Assembly: GCF_041228405.1 (NCBI RefSeq) | Contig: NZ_CP133888.1 | Coordinates: 1,612,001 to 1,676,000 of the forward strand | Origin: Salinilacustrithrix flava | Lineage (GTDB): Bacteria; Actinomycetota; Acidimicrobiia; Acidimicrobiales; Salinilacustritrichaceae | DNA length: 64,000 nucleotides | Direction of reading: 5' to 3' | In this document: positions 50,282 through 57,521 of the stretch, piece after piece | Position numbering within the stretch: the stretch's first letter is position 1 | Layout of the letters: every line of letters starts with the position of its first letter | Made by a program: the position numbers and the translations under genes | Notes under the pieces: generated by a model | The model's input: only the letters and a program-made list of their open reading frames with translations | Told to the model about the DNA's origin: nothing | Databases searched by the model: none

Positions 50282-50873
50282 TCGCGTCGATGGCGGCGAC
50301 GAGGCCGTCGACCAGACGCTCGGTGTGCGGGGTGGGGAAGCCGCCGTCCCAGCTGTTCCAGAACGGGCCGTTGCCGCGGACCCGCGGCGGCAGCTCGATC
50401 TGGACGCCCTGCTCCCGGGGCAGGTTCACCGGGTTGTGGGGGTGCACGCCGCGCAGCTCCTGCGGGATGTCGTCGAGATCGTCGATGACCTCGTAGCCGG
50501 GCAGGGTCCGTCGCAGCGACGCGGCGACCAGGCCGGCGAGGCCGCGGTTGCCGCCCCCGAGGAGCACGGAGCGGAACATCGAGCGGCGGCCGAAGCCGTG
50601 GAGGGTGATCACGACGTCGACGTGATGGACGAACGCGGCGAGGCGCTCGGAGTGCTCCGGCCGGAACCGCTTGGACGGCAGGTGGTGGCGCATGCCCTCG
50701 GGCTGGCGGACCGCGTAGAGGGAGGCGCCGGTGCGCTCGGCGACGAGGTCGGCGATCTGGTCGGTGCCGACCTCGAGGTCGCCGCCGTGGTACGCCATCA
50801 CCCCGACGCGCGAGCCGAGCACCAGGTCCTCGACGACCCCGTCGGCCGCCAGGAGCGAGCGGAGGTCGTTCAG
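50259..50873 (-). CDS. poly-gamma-glutamate hydrolase-like (DUF867) protein
   Basis: A roughly 204-residue protein of the zinc peptidase-like family that includes phage poly-gamma-glutamate hydrolase. Conserved pieces are MAYHGGDLEVGTDQIADLVAE with its likely zinc His and Glu, VVITLHGFGRR with a second His, and LLGGGNRGLAGLVAASLR. The family frame opens just at the CcdA stop, where CTGA (50870-50873) would couple a CTG start to the upstream TGA. The alternative is GTG 50822, which would trim 17 residues including conserved GVVEDL. No signal peptide is seen. Placement in an operon with two membrane thiol-redox genes is unusual and unexplained. Confidence 0.72.
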   Translation of the reverse strand: MNDLRSLLAADGVVEDLVLGSRVGVMAYHGGDLEVGTDQIADLVAERTGASLYAVRQPEGMRHHLPSKRFRPEHSERLAAFVHHVDVVITLHGFGRRSMFRSVLLGGGNRGLAGLVAASLRRTLPGYEVIDDLDDIPQELRGVHPHNPVNLPREQGVQIELPPRVRGNGPFWNSWDGGFPTPHTERLVDGLVAAIDAIRAPGAP

Positions 50874-51727
50874 GGCTGGCGCCGCAGGCTCGTGACCAGG
50901 ACCGAGATCGACACCATGGCGGCGATGGCGGCGAGCAGGTAGAGGCCGAGGCGGGTGGCGCCGACGTCGGAGACGAACCGGGTGGCGTCGGCCGACCACT
51001 GCTCGACCCGGTCCACCGGGCCGGCGCCGGTGCCGGGGTCGCTGCGGACGCGCAGCGAGAAGACGCCGTACCAGGCCACGTACAGGCCCATGACCACCAT
51101 GAGCACCGCGGCCGCCCGGTTGGCGTGGCGCATGCCCGAGCGCAGGACGCGGACCACCGAGTCGCGGGCCAGGGCGATGGCGACGGTGAGGGCGGTGATG
51201 ACCAGCCCCATGCCGGCCGCGTAGGTGACGAGCACGGCGACCCCGGAGACGAAGTCGGTGCGGCTGAAGGCGTTGACGATGTTGGCGATGAAGATGCCGA
51301 TGGTGCAGGTGAGCGAGGCGATGGCGTAGGAGACGCCGTAGAGGAACATCGATCCGAGCCCACCCGAGCGGCCGCCCCGGTCGAGGACCGGCACCCGGAC
51401 CTTCAGCTCCTTGCCGGCGACCATCGCCACGCCGAGGATCGCCAGGCCGACGCCGATGACGATGGTGGCCCACGGCGCGTACTCCTGGACCGTCGAGCTG
51501 ATCGGGCGCAGGGCGATGCCGACGACGCCGAAGACCACGACGAAGCCGAGCGACACGGCGAGGGCCACCGGGATGGCCCGGGCCACGGACTCGCCCCGGC
51601 TGGGGACCCGGTCGCCCTCGTGGCCGAGGAAGAACGTGACGTAGGCCGGGAGCATGGCGAACCCGCACGGGTTCACCGCCGCCACCATGCCGGAGGCCAG
51701 CGCCAGGGCGAGCGGCGCGTCGATCAC
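50870..51727 (-). CDS. CcdA/DsbD-type transmembrane thiol-disulfide carrier
   Basis: A 285-residue membrane protein with about seven to eight helices. The redox pair is Cys21 in VNPCGFAMLPAYVTFFLG and Cys141 in SLTCTIGIFIANI, one each in helices 1 and 4 as in CcdA. It takes electrons from cytoplasmic thioredoxin and passes them to extracytoplasmic TlpA-like proteins. Its GTG overlaps the stop of the TlpA-like gene (GTGA), so partner and carrier are made together. A C-terminal extension after the core has another helix (LGLYLLAAIAAMVSISVLV). Cytochrome c maturation genes are not in view. Confidence 0.88.
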   Translation of the reverse strand: MIDAPLALALASGMVAAVNPCGFAMLPAYVTFFLGHEGDRVPSRGESVARAIPVALAVSLGFVVVFGVVGIALRPISSTVQEYAPWATIVIGVGLAILGVAMVAGKELKVRVPVLDRGGRSGGLGSMFLYGVSYAIASLTCTIGIFIANIVNAFSRTDFVSGVAVLVTYAAGMGLVITALTVAIALARDSVVRVLRSGMRHANRAAAVLMVVMGLYVAWYGVFSLRVRSDPGTGAGPVDRVEQWSADATRFVSDVGATRLGLYLLAAIAAMVSISVLVTSLRRQP

Positions 51728-52329
51728 CCCACCGTCACCCCGAGCTCGGACTCGAGCAGGTCGCGGAGCTGGTCGGCGTCGAGGGCCCCGGAGTGGACCG
51801 AGACGACCTCGCCGTCGGCATCGACGAACATCGTGGAGGGCATCTGGGTCACCTGGGCGGCGTTGGCCACGTCGCCCTTGGGGTCCCGGGCCCAGCGGTA
51901 CGTGACCCCGGTGTCCTCGACGATGCGGGTCGCGTCGTCGGTGCGGTCCTGGATGGCGACGCCGATGAACTCGACCTCGCCGGCGGCCTGCTGGGACACG
52001 GCCTCGAAGTCGGGCATCTCGGCGATGCACGGCGGGCACCAGGAGGCGAAGAAGTTGACGACCGTGGGGCCGTCGAGGACCTCGGCGAGGGCGACCTCGG
52101 TGTCGTCGGGCCAGGTGACGGGGATGTCGAGGGGCTCCCCGGTGGCGACGTCCTCGGCCGGGGTGAGCTCGAGGGAGTCCTGCGGAGCGTCGTCGGGCCC
52201 GGCGCTGACGTCGCCGTCGTCGTCACCGCCACCGAGGACGGCGATGACCAGGAGCGCGGCGAGGGCGGCGAGGACGGTGGCGGCCACGACGGCCTGCCAC
52301 GGGAGGCGGGAGCGGGAGAGCGGGGTCAT
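51724..52329 (-). CDS. TlpA/ResA-like membrane-anchored thioredoxin
   Basis: A 201-residue protein with one N-terminal membrane anchor (AVVAATVLAALAALLVIAVLG). An Asp-rich linker follows, then a thioredoxin fold with active site W-C98-P-P-C101 (NFFASWCPPC) and the cis-proline loop TQMPSTMFVDADG. It reduces disulfides outside the membrane and gets electrons from the CcdA-like protein encoded next. ATG 52329 is the standard start. A TACCGT box 6 nt before TTG 52338 suggests a leaderless TTG start three residues earlier. It is the first gene of a three-gene operon. Confidence 0.9.
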   Translation of the reverse strand: MTPLSRSRLPWQAVVAATVLAALAALLVIAVLGGGDDDGDVSAGPDDAPQDSLELTPAEDVATGEPLDIPVTWPDDTEVALAEVLDGPTVVNFFASWCPPCIAEMPDFEAVSQQAAGEVEFIGVAIQDRTDDATRIVEDTGVTYRWARDPKGDVANAAQVTQMPSTMFVDADGEVVSVHSGALDADQLRDLLESELGVTVG

Positions 52330-52428
52330 GCTGGGCAAGCCGCGACGGTACTGCCGCCCTCGTCGCCGGTCACAGCGCCGACGGGCCGCCAAACGGGCAC
52401 CGTGACCGGCGGGGGAGGTTGGGCCGCG

Positions 52429-52467
52429 GGCGGACCGGAGCTCGATGAGCCGTTGCTCCGGTCCGCC
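52429..52467 (-). terminator. hairpin downstream of whiB7
   Basis: GGCGGACCGGAG (52429-52440) pairs perfectly with CTCCGGTCCGCC (52456-52467) over a 15-nt loop, 37 bp past the whiB7 stop. No U-run follows; it probably terminates the whiB7 transcript before tlpA. Confidence 0.55.
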
Positions 52468-52503
52468 GTCCCTGCGGCGGGGGGTTCGATCGGTGACGCC
52501 CGA

Positions 52504-52899
52504 TCAGGCGGTGCGGAGCTCCACGAGATCCTGGAGCGCCGCGGGGACCTCGACGTGGACGAACTCGTCCTCGGGGCGAGGGTTCTTGGGCGGCCGACCC
52601 CGGCGCCGCTTGGACGCCAGGACCTTGCCGTTGCTGAAGAGCTGGCCGCCCCAGACGCCGAGGGGCTCCTTGCGGGCGAGGGCGCCCTCGAGGCACCGCT
52701 CGAGCACGGGGCACTCGGCGCAGATCCGCTTGGCGGCGGCGATGTCCAGCAGCTCCTCGGAGAAGAACAGATGGGCCTGGGTCCCACCGTCGACCGCACA
52801 TGCGGCCTCGGACCAGAACGAGGTGTCGACCTCGAGGGCGACGTCCAGGACGCCGTCCCGGGGACTGATCTCGACGAGCTGTTCGGGTTGAGCGAGCAT
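52504..52899 (-). CDS. whiB7: WhiB7-type iron-sulfur regulator
   Basis: A 131-residue WhiB-like protein. The four [4Fe-4S] ligands are Cys34, Cys60, Cys63 and Cys69 (C...C-x2-C-x5-C), followed by GVWGG (81-85), which contacts the primary sigma factor. The basic AT-hook RRRGRPPK (98-105) is diagnostic of WhiB7/WblC. These proteins bind AT-rich DNA upstream of -35 elements and switch on intrinsic multidrug resistance when translation is inhibited. The Shine-Dalgarno GGGAG is 7 nt from the ATG. The leader (52900-53400) carries an upstream ORF and an attenuator. The C-terminus after the hook (PEDEFVHVEVPAAL) is longer than in mycobacterial WhiB7. Confidence 0.88.
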   Translation of the reverse strand: MLAQPEQLVEISPRDGVLDVALEVDTSFWSEAACAVDGGTQAHLFFSEELLDIAAAKRICAECPVLERCLEGALARKEPLGVWGGQLFSNGKVLASKRRRGRPPKNPRPEDEFVHVEVPAALQDLVELRTA

Positions 52900-52979
52900 C
52901 GCCCGCTCCCTTCTCTTGCTGGGTGGATGGAGTCGGTGGGTGGGATGGATGTCTGGTGCGGCGGGGCCGGAAGGTGGCC

Positions 52980-53069
52980 CGAGAAAGCGAAAGGCCGTCG
53001 GGATGTTCCCGACGGCCTCTGCGGTCCTAGCTGCCTGACCAGTGGGTCAGGTGGTGGAACACAGAGGCC
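52980..53069 (-). promoter_or_regulatory. whiB7 transcription attenuator with antiterminator arm
   Basis: Read leftward, four elements can be seen. (a) An antiterminator 5' arm GGCCTCTGTG (complement of 53060-53069) lies inside the last codons of the upstream ORF. (b) A small hairpin CCTGACC-CACT-GGTCAGG (53051-53034) contains the upstream ORF's stop codon. (c) A 3' arm CGCAGAGGCC (complement of 53014-53023) pairs with (a) over 10 bp with one G-U. (d) A terminator AGGCCGTCGGGA-ACA-TCCCGACGGCCT (53018-52992) is followed by TTTCGCTTTCTC. Arm (c) overlaps the 5' foot of (d), so antiterminator and terminator exclude each other. Confidence 0.75.
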
Positions 53070-53277
53070 TTCGATCGTGGAACGCCGGCACGGTCATGGA
53101 GAGGCGCGAGGTGGCGAGCCAGGTACCGAAGATGCCGTTGCCGATGACGACCTTCTCGGTCATGCCATAGGCGGGCGCACCGGTGCAGACGGGTGCCAGC
53201 GCGAGCACGGCGGTCTTCGGGCGCGGTGCGACGACGGAGGCGGCGGTCTGCATCAGGTGCAGGAGGGTCGTCTTCAT
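53047..53277 (-). CDS. whiB7 leader peptide (uORF)
   Basis: A 76-codon ORF in the whiB7 leader with a good ribosome site (GAGG, 8 nt before ATG 53277). It starts MKTTLLHLMQTAASVVAPRP and ends HDRRPLCSTT. The last ten codons encode the antiterminator arm, and the stop lies in the first hairpin. That is exactly where a finishing ribosome would hide the arm and favour termination. In mycobacteria and Streptomyces, whiB7/wblC is induced when antibiotics stall ribosomes on such a uORF. The peptide itself probably has no separate function. A start nine bases earlier (GTG 53286) is possible. Confidence 0.65.
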   Translation of the reverse strand: MKTTLLHLMQTAASVVAPRPKTAVLALAPVCTGAPAYGMTEKVVIGNGIFGTWLATSRLSMTVPAFHDRRPLCSTT

Positions 53278-53357
53278 CGTGTTCACCTCGCTCCGGTGCT
53301 GCGGTGGGCAGGTCCGAGGCCGGACGGGGAGAGCCCCCTGTCACAGCCGTGCCCGTC

Positions 53358-53398
53358 ATGGCATCACAACGCCAGGACCTGGTCAATCGAATTATCGA
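53358..53398 (-). promoter_or_regulatory. putative whiB7 promoter with AT-rich autoregulatory patch
   Basis: Leftward, TTGACC (complement of 53381-53386) makes a good -35, and TGCCAT (complement of 53358-53363) a weak -10 at 17-nt spacing. Directly upstream of the -35 is TCGATAATTCGA (complement of 53387-53398), an unusually AT-rich patch for this DNA. WhiB7 binds such a patch through its AT-hook to activate itself. A weak -10 is expected for an activator-dependent promoter. Confidence 0.5.
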
Positions 53399-53430
53399 AG
53401 AAGTCGGCGGCGTTCCGGCAACATGCTCCG

Positions 53431-54183
53431 ATGGCCCCCGCCGGAACGGATGACCCCCTCGCCATCGACCCGCCCCCGGAGGGCCGCATCACCGGTCACC
53501 GCCGGCGGGTCCAGCTGGCCGACGGGTCCCCGAAGGGACGCCTGCGGCTCGACGCCGCGGCCCGGATGCTGCAGGACGTGAGCGACGAGGACACCACCGA
53601 TGCCGGCTTCCCGCTGAGCGAGCCGTGGGTGGTGCGCCGGGTCGAGATGCTGATCACGGAGTTCCCCGTGTTCCGCCAGCACGTGGACGTCAGCACGTGG
53701 TGCTCGGGCATCGGCGCCCGGTGGGCCGAGCGTCGCGTGCGGGTGGAGGTGGTCGAGGGCCCGGGCCTCGTGGAGGCGGCGGCGCTGTGGGTGCACCTCG
53801 GCGCGCAGGGGCGTCCGACCCGCCTGCCCGACAGCTTCGAATCGCTCTACGCCACCGCGGCGCGAGGTCGGAAGGTCCGGGCCCGGCTGCACCACGAGCC
53901 GCGGCCGCCGGAGGGGAGCGAGGCCTGGCCGTTCCCGCTGCGCTTCACCGACTTCGACATGATGGACCACGTCAACAACGCGGTCTCGTGGGAGCCGGTG
54001 GAGCAGGCCCTGGCCGAGCGTCCCCACCTGCGAGCCCCGCTGCGGGTGTCGGTGGAGCACCCCGCCCCGATCGAGGCGGGCAGCGAACCGCAGGTGGCGG
54101 TGGCCGACGCCGACGGCGGCTTCGACCTGTGGGTGCTGGTCGACGGCGTGGCCTGCTCGACCGCCCGGGTGCGGAGCGCCTGA
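53431..54183 (+). CDS. acyl-ACP thioesterase-like double hot-dog protein
   Basis: A 250-residue protein resembling bacterial/plant acyl-ACP thioesterases. The N-terminal half has GRLRLDAAARMLQDVSDEDTTDAGF, VVRRVEMLITEFPVF and STWCSGIGARWAERRVRVEV. The second hot-dog has FPLRFTDFDMMDHVNNAVSW with the family Asp/His/Asn (D-x-M-D-H-V-N-N). It would release free fatty acids from ACP or CoA. It is divergent from the whiB7 leader across 150 bp, and the AT-rich promoter patch of whiB7 lies 33 bp before its start. Whether WhiB7 also regulates it is unknown. No acyl carrier gene is near. Confidence 0.83.
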   Translation: MAPAGTDDPLAIDPPPEGRITGHRRRVQLADGSPKGRLRLDAAARMLQDVSDEDTTDAGFPLSEPWVVRRVEMLITEFPVFRQHVDVSTWCSGIGARWAERRVRVEVVEGPGLVEAAALWVHLGAQGRPTRLPDSFESLYATAARGRKVRARLHHEPRPPEGSEAWPFPLRFTDFDMMDHVNNAVSWEPVEQALAERPHLRAPLRVSVEHPAPIEAGSEPQVAVADADGGFDLWVLVDGVACSTARVRSA

Positions 54184-54232
54184 TCGTCCTCGCGGCCCGG
54201 ATCGTTCTGGCAGTGCGGGTGTAGCGCCGGCG

Positions 54233-55315
54233 TCAGGCCGGTTCGACGAGCTGGAAGTGCAGGTCCTCGTCCACCCGGCGGCTGACCATCTCGCCGGCCC
54301 GGCGGAGGTGCTCGAGGTGGGCGTAGGTCTCGGACTCGGCCATCGGGCCCCACGACCGCTGCTTGAACAGGTGCTTGGACAGCTCGACCACGCTGGCCTC
54401 GCCGAGCGAGCGGGCGGCCTCGCGCAGGGTCTCGAGGCGCTCGTGGTGGTGGTCGCGGATCGCGTTGCAGCGACCGGTGAGGTCCTCGAAGGGGTGGCCG
54501 TGCGCGGGGAGGGCGAGGGTGGCGCCCTGCAGCTCGGCCATGCGGTCGAGGCTGGTGAAGAACTCGTCGAGCGGGTCGTGGCCGGCGTGGAGCCCGGAGA
54601 TGTGCGGCGTGATCGTGGGCAGCACGTGGTCGCCGGTGAGCACCACGCCGTCGTCGGCGGAGAAGAGGCAGAGGTGGTCCTCGGTGTGGCCGGGCGTGTG
54701 CACCGCCTGCCACTCGCGACCGGCGAAGGTGAGGATGTTGCCGTCGTCGACCCGACGGCTCGGCTCGGGGGCCCGCATCCAGCGCCGGCCGAGGGTGCGG
54801 CCCAGGCGGTAGCCGAGGCGGCGCCTCATCGGCGGTCGGAACTGCCCCGACCGCCACGGCATCTCCTTCTGCCACGGCGAGGTCGACCGCTGGTCGGCGA
54901 CCGCGTGCTCGACGTCGTCGTCGCTGATCTCGTCGGGGCCGGCGTCGTCACCCTCCTCGGGGTCGAGCCACGTGCGGAAGGCGCGGTGGGTGACCACCTC
55001 GGCACCGACCCGGTGGCGCAGGATGCCGGCACCGCCGAAGTGGTCGGGGTGGCTGTGGGTCACGATGACGGTGTGGACGTCCTTGACCCCGTAGCCGGCC
55101 TGGCGCAGTCGGTCGGAGAGCGCGTCCCACGACGCCTTGCCGGGCAGGCCGGGATCGACCACGGCCACGCCCCGGTCGTCGCACAGGGCGTAGGTGTTGA
55201 CGTGGCCGAGGCCGGGCAGCGAGATGGGCAGCTGCATCCGCAGGATGTCCGGCGCCACCTCGGTGACCTCGGTCGACGCGGGCTGGCGCTCCTGGCGTTC
55301 GACGGTCGTCCCCAT
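54233..55315 (-). CDS. metallo-beta-lactamase-fold hydrolase (glyoxalase II-like)
   Basis: A 360-residue hydrolase with the complete zinc motif THSHPDH (His87, His89, Asp91, His92), later ligands in HTPGHTEDHLCLF and LTGDHVLPTI, and PAHGHPF near the end. The C-terminal 80 residues (RLETLREAARSLGEASVVELSKHLF) form the helical extension found in MBL proteins of the LACTB2/YcbL type. The substrate may be a thioester, lactone or RNA; unassigned. Its promoter box TATGGT (complement of 55324-55329) is 8 nt from the ATG. The putative -35/-10 spacer is filled by a perfect TetR-type operator (55331-55346). Confidence 0.88.
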   Translation of the reverse strand: MGTTVERQERQPASTEVTEVAPDILRMQLPISLPGLGHVNTYALCDDRGVAVVDPGLPGKASWDALSDRLRQAGYGVKDVHTVIVTHSHPDHFGGAGILRHRVGAEVVTHRAFRTWLDPEEGDDAGPDEISDDDVEHAVADQRSTSPWQKEMPWRSGQFRPPMRRRLGYRLGRTLGRRWMRAPEPSRRVDDGNILTFAGREWQAVHTPGHTEDHLCLFSADDGVVLTGDHVLPTITPHISGLHAGHDPLDEFFTSLDRMAELQGATLALPAHGHPFEDLTGRCNAIRDHHHERLETLREAARSLGEASVVELSKHLFKQRSWGPMAESETYAHLEHLRRAGEMVSRRVDEDLHFQLVEPA

Positions 55316-55330
55316 GGCGTCGCACCATAC

Positions 55331-55346
55331 TTGACCGTTCGGTCAA
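55331..55346. promoter_or_regulatory. perfect 16-bp TetR-type operator
   Basis: TTGACCGTTCGGTCAA is a perfect palindrome in the 53-bp gap between the divergent MBL and glycosyltransferase genes. It occupies the 17-nt spacer upstream of the MBL gene's TATGGT box. TTGACCG-N2-CGGTCAA is typical of TetR-family operators. No regulator gene adjoins it, so the repressor would act in trans. Confidence 0.65.
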
Positions 55347-55368
55347 TTGGGCTGGGGGCGGGGTGGGG

Positions 55369-56466
55369 ATGAGCGCAGTGGACGTGGTGCTCGTGGTCGT
55401 CCGGCTGGCGATCGGCGTCTGGCTCCTGTGGTCGCTGCCGCGGCTCGGCCGGCTCGGTTCGTTCGACCTGGACCGGGTCACGGTCGTGGTGCCGGCCCGC
55501 AACGAGGCCGCCCAGCTGCCACGGCTCCTGCGCTCGCTGTCGGGGACCCGCGCCGAGGTCGTCGTCGTGGACGACGACTCCACCGACGGCACCCCCAGCG
55601 TCGCCTCGTCGCACGGGGCGACCGTCGTGTCCTCGTCACCGCTGCCGGACGGCTGGGGTGGCAAGGCCTGGGCGTGCGAGGTCGGCGCCAAGGCCGCCAC
55701 CGGCGACGTGGTCGTCTTCGTCGACGCCGACGTGCGCTTCGCGCCGGGCGCGCTCGGCCGGGTCGTCGCCGCCCTCGACGAGCGCGGCGGGCTGGTGAGC
55801 GTGCAGCCCTTCCACGTGCCCGGGTCGCCGGTGGAGCACCTGGCGGCGCTCTTCAACGTCGTCGCGATCGCGGCGACCGACGTGGCCAGCCCGACCGGTC
55901 GGCGGGCCGGGGCGCGCGGCGCGTTCGGGCCGGTGCTCGCCTGCCGGCGAGCGGACCACGAGCGCGTCGGCGGCCACGCCGTCGTCGGCGGACGGGTGAA
56001 CGACGACGTCGCCCTGGCCGAGGCGTTCGAGGCCCACGACCTGCCGGTCACCGTCCTGGCCGGCGGCGACGACGTGGCGTTCCGGATGTACCCGCTCGGC
56101 CTCGGCCAGCTGGTCGAGGGCTTCACCAAGAACCTGGCCGCCGGCGTCGGCGCGGCGCGGCGCAGCACCGCGCTGCTGGTCGTGGCCTGGCTCACGTTGC
56201 TGGTGCAGGCGAGCGTCGCACCGGTCCGCGCCCTCCTCGGCTCGGCCGACCCGCTCGTCGCCGGCGCTCTCTACGCGGTGGTCGCCGCGCAGGTGTGGTG
56301 GATGGCCCGGCGCGTCGGCCGGTTCGGCCCGGTCACCGCGCTGGCGTTCCCGCTGCTGCTCGTCACGTTCCTGGCCGTGTTCGCCCGATCGGTGGTGGCG
56401 ACCGCCCGCGGCTCGGTCAGCTGGCGGGGGCGTCGGCTGACGACGCGTCGGTCCCGCCGTCCTTGA
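55369..56466 (+). CDS. membrane-associated family 2 glycosyltransferase (CrtQ-like)
   Basis: A 365-residue GT-A glycosyltransferase anchored by an N-terminal helix (VDVVLVVVRLAIGVWLLWSL). It has the nucleotide-sugar strands VTVVVPARNEAAQL and VVVVDDDSTDGT, the DxD-like VVFVDADVRF, and about four C-terminal helices (LLVVAWLTLLVQASV ... FPLLLVTFLAVFA). It is similar in layout to CrtQ/4,4'-diaponeurosporenoate glycosyltransferases and hopanoid HpnB. The nearby LPDGWGGKAWACE segment (W-x-G-K-x-W-A) is typical of that group. ATG 55369 is preferred over GTG 55363. The 3' end overlaps the convergent orn gene by 50 bp. Confidence 0.85.
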   Translation: MSAVDVVLVVVRLAIGVWLLWSLPRLGRLGSFDLDRVTVVVPARNEAAQLPRLLRSLSGTRAEVVVVDDDSTDGTPSVASSHGATVVSSSPLPDGWGGKAWACEVGAKAATGDVVVFVDADVRFAPGALGRVVAALDERGGLVSVQPFHVPGSPVEHLAALFNVVAIAATDVASPTGRRAGARGAFGPVLACRRADHERVGGHAVVGGRVNDDVALAEAFEAHDLPVTVLAGGDDVAFRMYPLGLGQLVEGFTKNLAAGVGAARRSTALLVVAWLTLLVQASVAPVRALLGSADPLVAGALYAVVAAQVWWMARRVGRFGPVTALAFPLLLVTFLAVFARSVVATARGSVSWRGRRLTTRRSRRP

Positions 56467-56989
56467 ACAGGGCCTCGCGGTAGTAGCGCAGCTCCTCGAT
56501 GGACTCCCGGATGTCGTCCAGGGCCCGGTGCGAGCCGGCCTTCGTCGGGGCGCCCTGGAGCAGCGAGGGCATCCAGCGCTTCGCCAGCTCCTTGATGGTG
56601 GAGACGTCGACGCTGCGGTAGTGGAGGTGGTCCTCGATCTCGGGCAGGTACCGGGCGAGGAAGCGCCGGTCGGTGCCGATGGAGTTCCCGCACAGCGGCA
56701 CCGAGCGCGCCGCCGGGATGTGCTCCTGCAGGAAGGCCAGGGTCTGGGCGCCGGCGTCGGCGAGGCTCAGCTCCGAGCTGCGGATCCTCTCCAGCAGGCC
56801 CGATTCGGTGTGCATGCGCACGACGACGTCGTCCATGAGGGCCAGCTGCTCCTCCGTGGCGTGGACGATGAGGTCGGGGCCCTCGGCGACGATCTGGAGG
56901 TCGTCGTCGGTGATGATCGTGGCGATCTCCACGATCACGTGCCGCTCCGGTTCCAGTCCGGTCATCTCCAGGTCCATCCAGGCCAACAT
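56417..56989 (-). CDS. orn: oligoribonuclease
   Basis: A 190-residue DEDDh 3'-5' exonuclease that degrades 2-5 nt RNA fragments, including pGpG from cyclic-di-GMP breakdown. The catalytic residues appear in WMDLEMTGL (Asp6, Glu8), the middle PLCGNSIGTDRRFLARYLPE with the second Asp, and the final KAGSHRALDDIRESIEELRYYRE with catalytic His and Asp. Its size matches the family, with a short Ala/Ser-rich tail added. ATG 56989 stands 7 nt after TAGCGT on this strand (complement of 56997-57002), facing dut across 31 bp. Confidence 0.96.
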   Translation of the reverse strand: MLAWMDLEMTGLEPERHVIVEIATIITDDDLQIVAEGPDLIVHATEEQLALMDDVVVRMHTESGLLERIRSSELSLADAGAQTLAFLQEHIPAARSVPLCGNSIGTDRRFLARYLPEIEDHLHYRSVDVSTIKELAKRWMPSLLQGAPTKAGSHRALDDIRESIEELRYYREALFKDGGTDASSADAPAS

Positions 56990-56996
56990 CGCGGCG

Positions 56997-57014
56997 ACGC
57001 TACCGCCCTACCTT
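56997..57014. promoter_or_regulatory. divergent leaderless promoters for orn and dut
   Basis: TAGCGT (complement of 56997-57002) lies 7 nt before the orn ATG, and TACCTT (57009-57014) lies 6 nt before the dut GTG. The whole gap is 31 bp, too short for two independent leadered promoters. Both therefore appear leaderless. Confidence 0.5.
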
Positions 57015-57020
57015 GGCGGG

Positions 57021-57464
57021 GTGGACGCCCTCACCATCCCGGTCCGCCGGCTCGACCCCGACCTGCCGCTGCCCGGCTACGCCCACGAGGGCGACGCCGG
57101 CGCCGACCTCGTCGCCCGGGAGGACGCCCTCCTCCCCGCCGGCGGCGGTCGGGCGCTGGTCCCGACCGGCATCGCCATCGCCATCCCCGCCGGGTGGGCC
57201 GGCTTCGTGCAGCCCCGGTCCGGCCTGGCCCTGCGCCACGGGGTGACCGTGCTGAACAGCCCGGGCCTGATCGACGCCGGCTACCGCGACGAGCTCAAGG
57301 TCGTGCTGGTCAACACCGACCCCACCGAGGACTACCGGGTGCACCGCGGCGACCGCATCGCCCAGCTGGTCCTGCGCCCCGTGGCGACCGCGGCGTTCGA
57401 GGCGGTGGAGGAGCTGCCCGACAGCCACCGCGGCGCGGGCGGCTTCGGCTCCAGCGGCCGGTAG
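57021..57464 (+). CDS. dut: deoxyuridine 5'-triphosphate nucleotidohydrolase
   Basis: A 147-residue trimeric dUTPase that removes dUTP and supplies dUMP for thymidylate synthesis. All five motifs can be read: HEGDAGADL (1), PRSGLALRHG (2), GLIDAGYRDELKVVLVN (3), RGDRIAQLVL (4) and RGAGGFGSSG (5). The start is GTG 57021, giving the usual length. It is followed by an anti-sigma-type gene on the opposite strand, with 57 bp between the stops that contains no clear hairpin. Confidence 0.96.
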   Translation: MDALTIPVRRLDPDLPLPGYAHEGDAGADLVAREDALLPAGGGRALVPTGIAIAIPAGWAGFVQPRSGLALRHGVTVLNSPGLIDAGYRDELKVVLVNTDPTEDYRVHRGDRIAQLVLRPVATAAFEAVEELPDSHRGAGGFGSSGR

Positions 57465-57521
57465 CGACCGTTCTGGGGTACCAGTCACGACCGCGGCGGT
57501 CGTGGGAGGTGCTCCAGATCG

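Noticed and set aside
52900..53430. A small RNA or riboswitch rather than a uORF attenuator upstream of whiB7
   Set aside because: The complementary arms, uORF stop position and terminator fit ribosome-mediated attenuation, and no conserved aptamer pattern was recognised.
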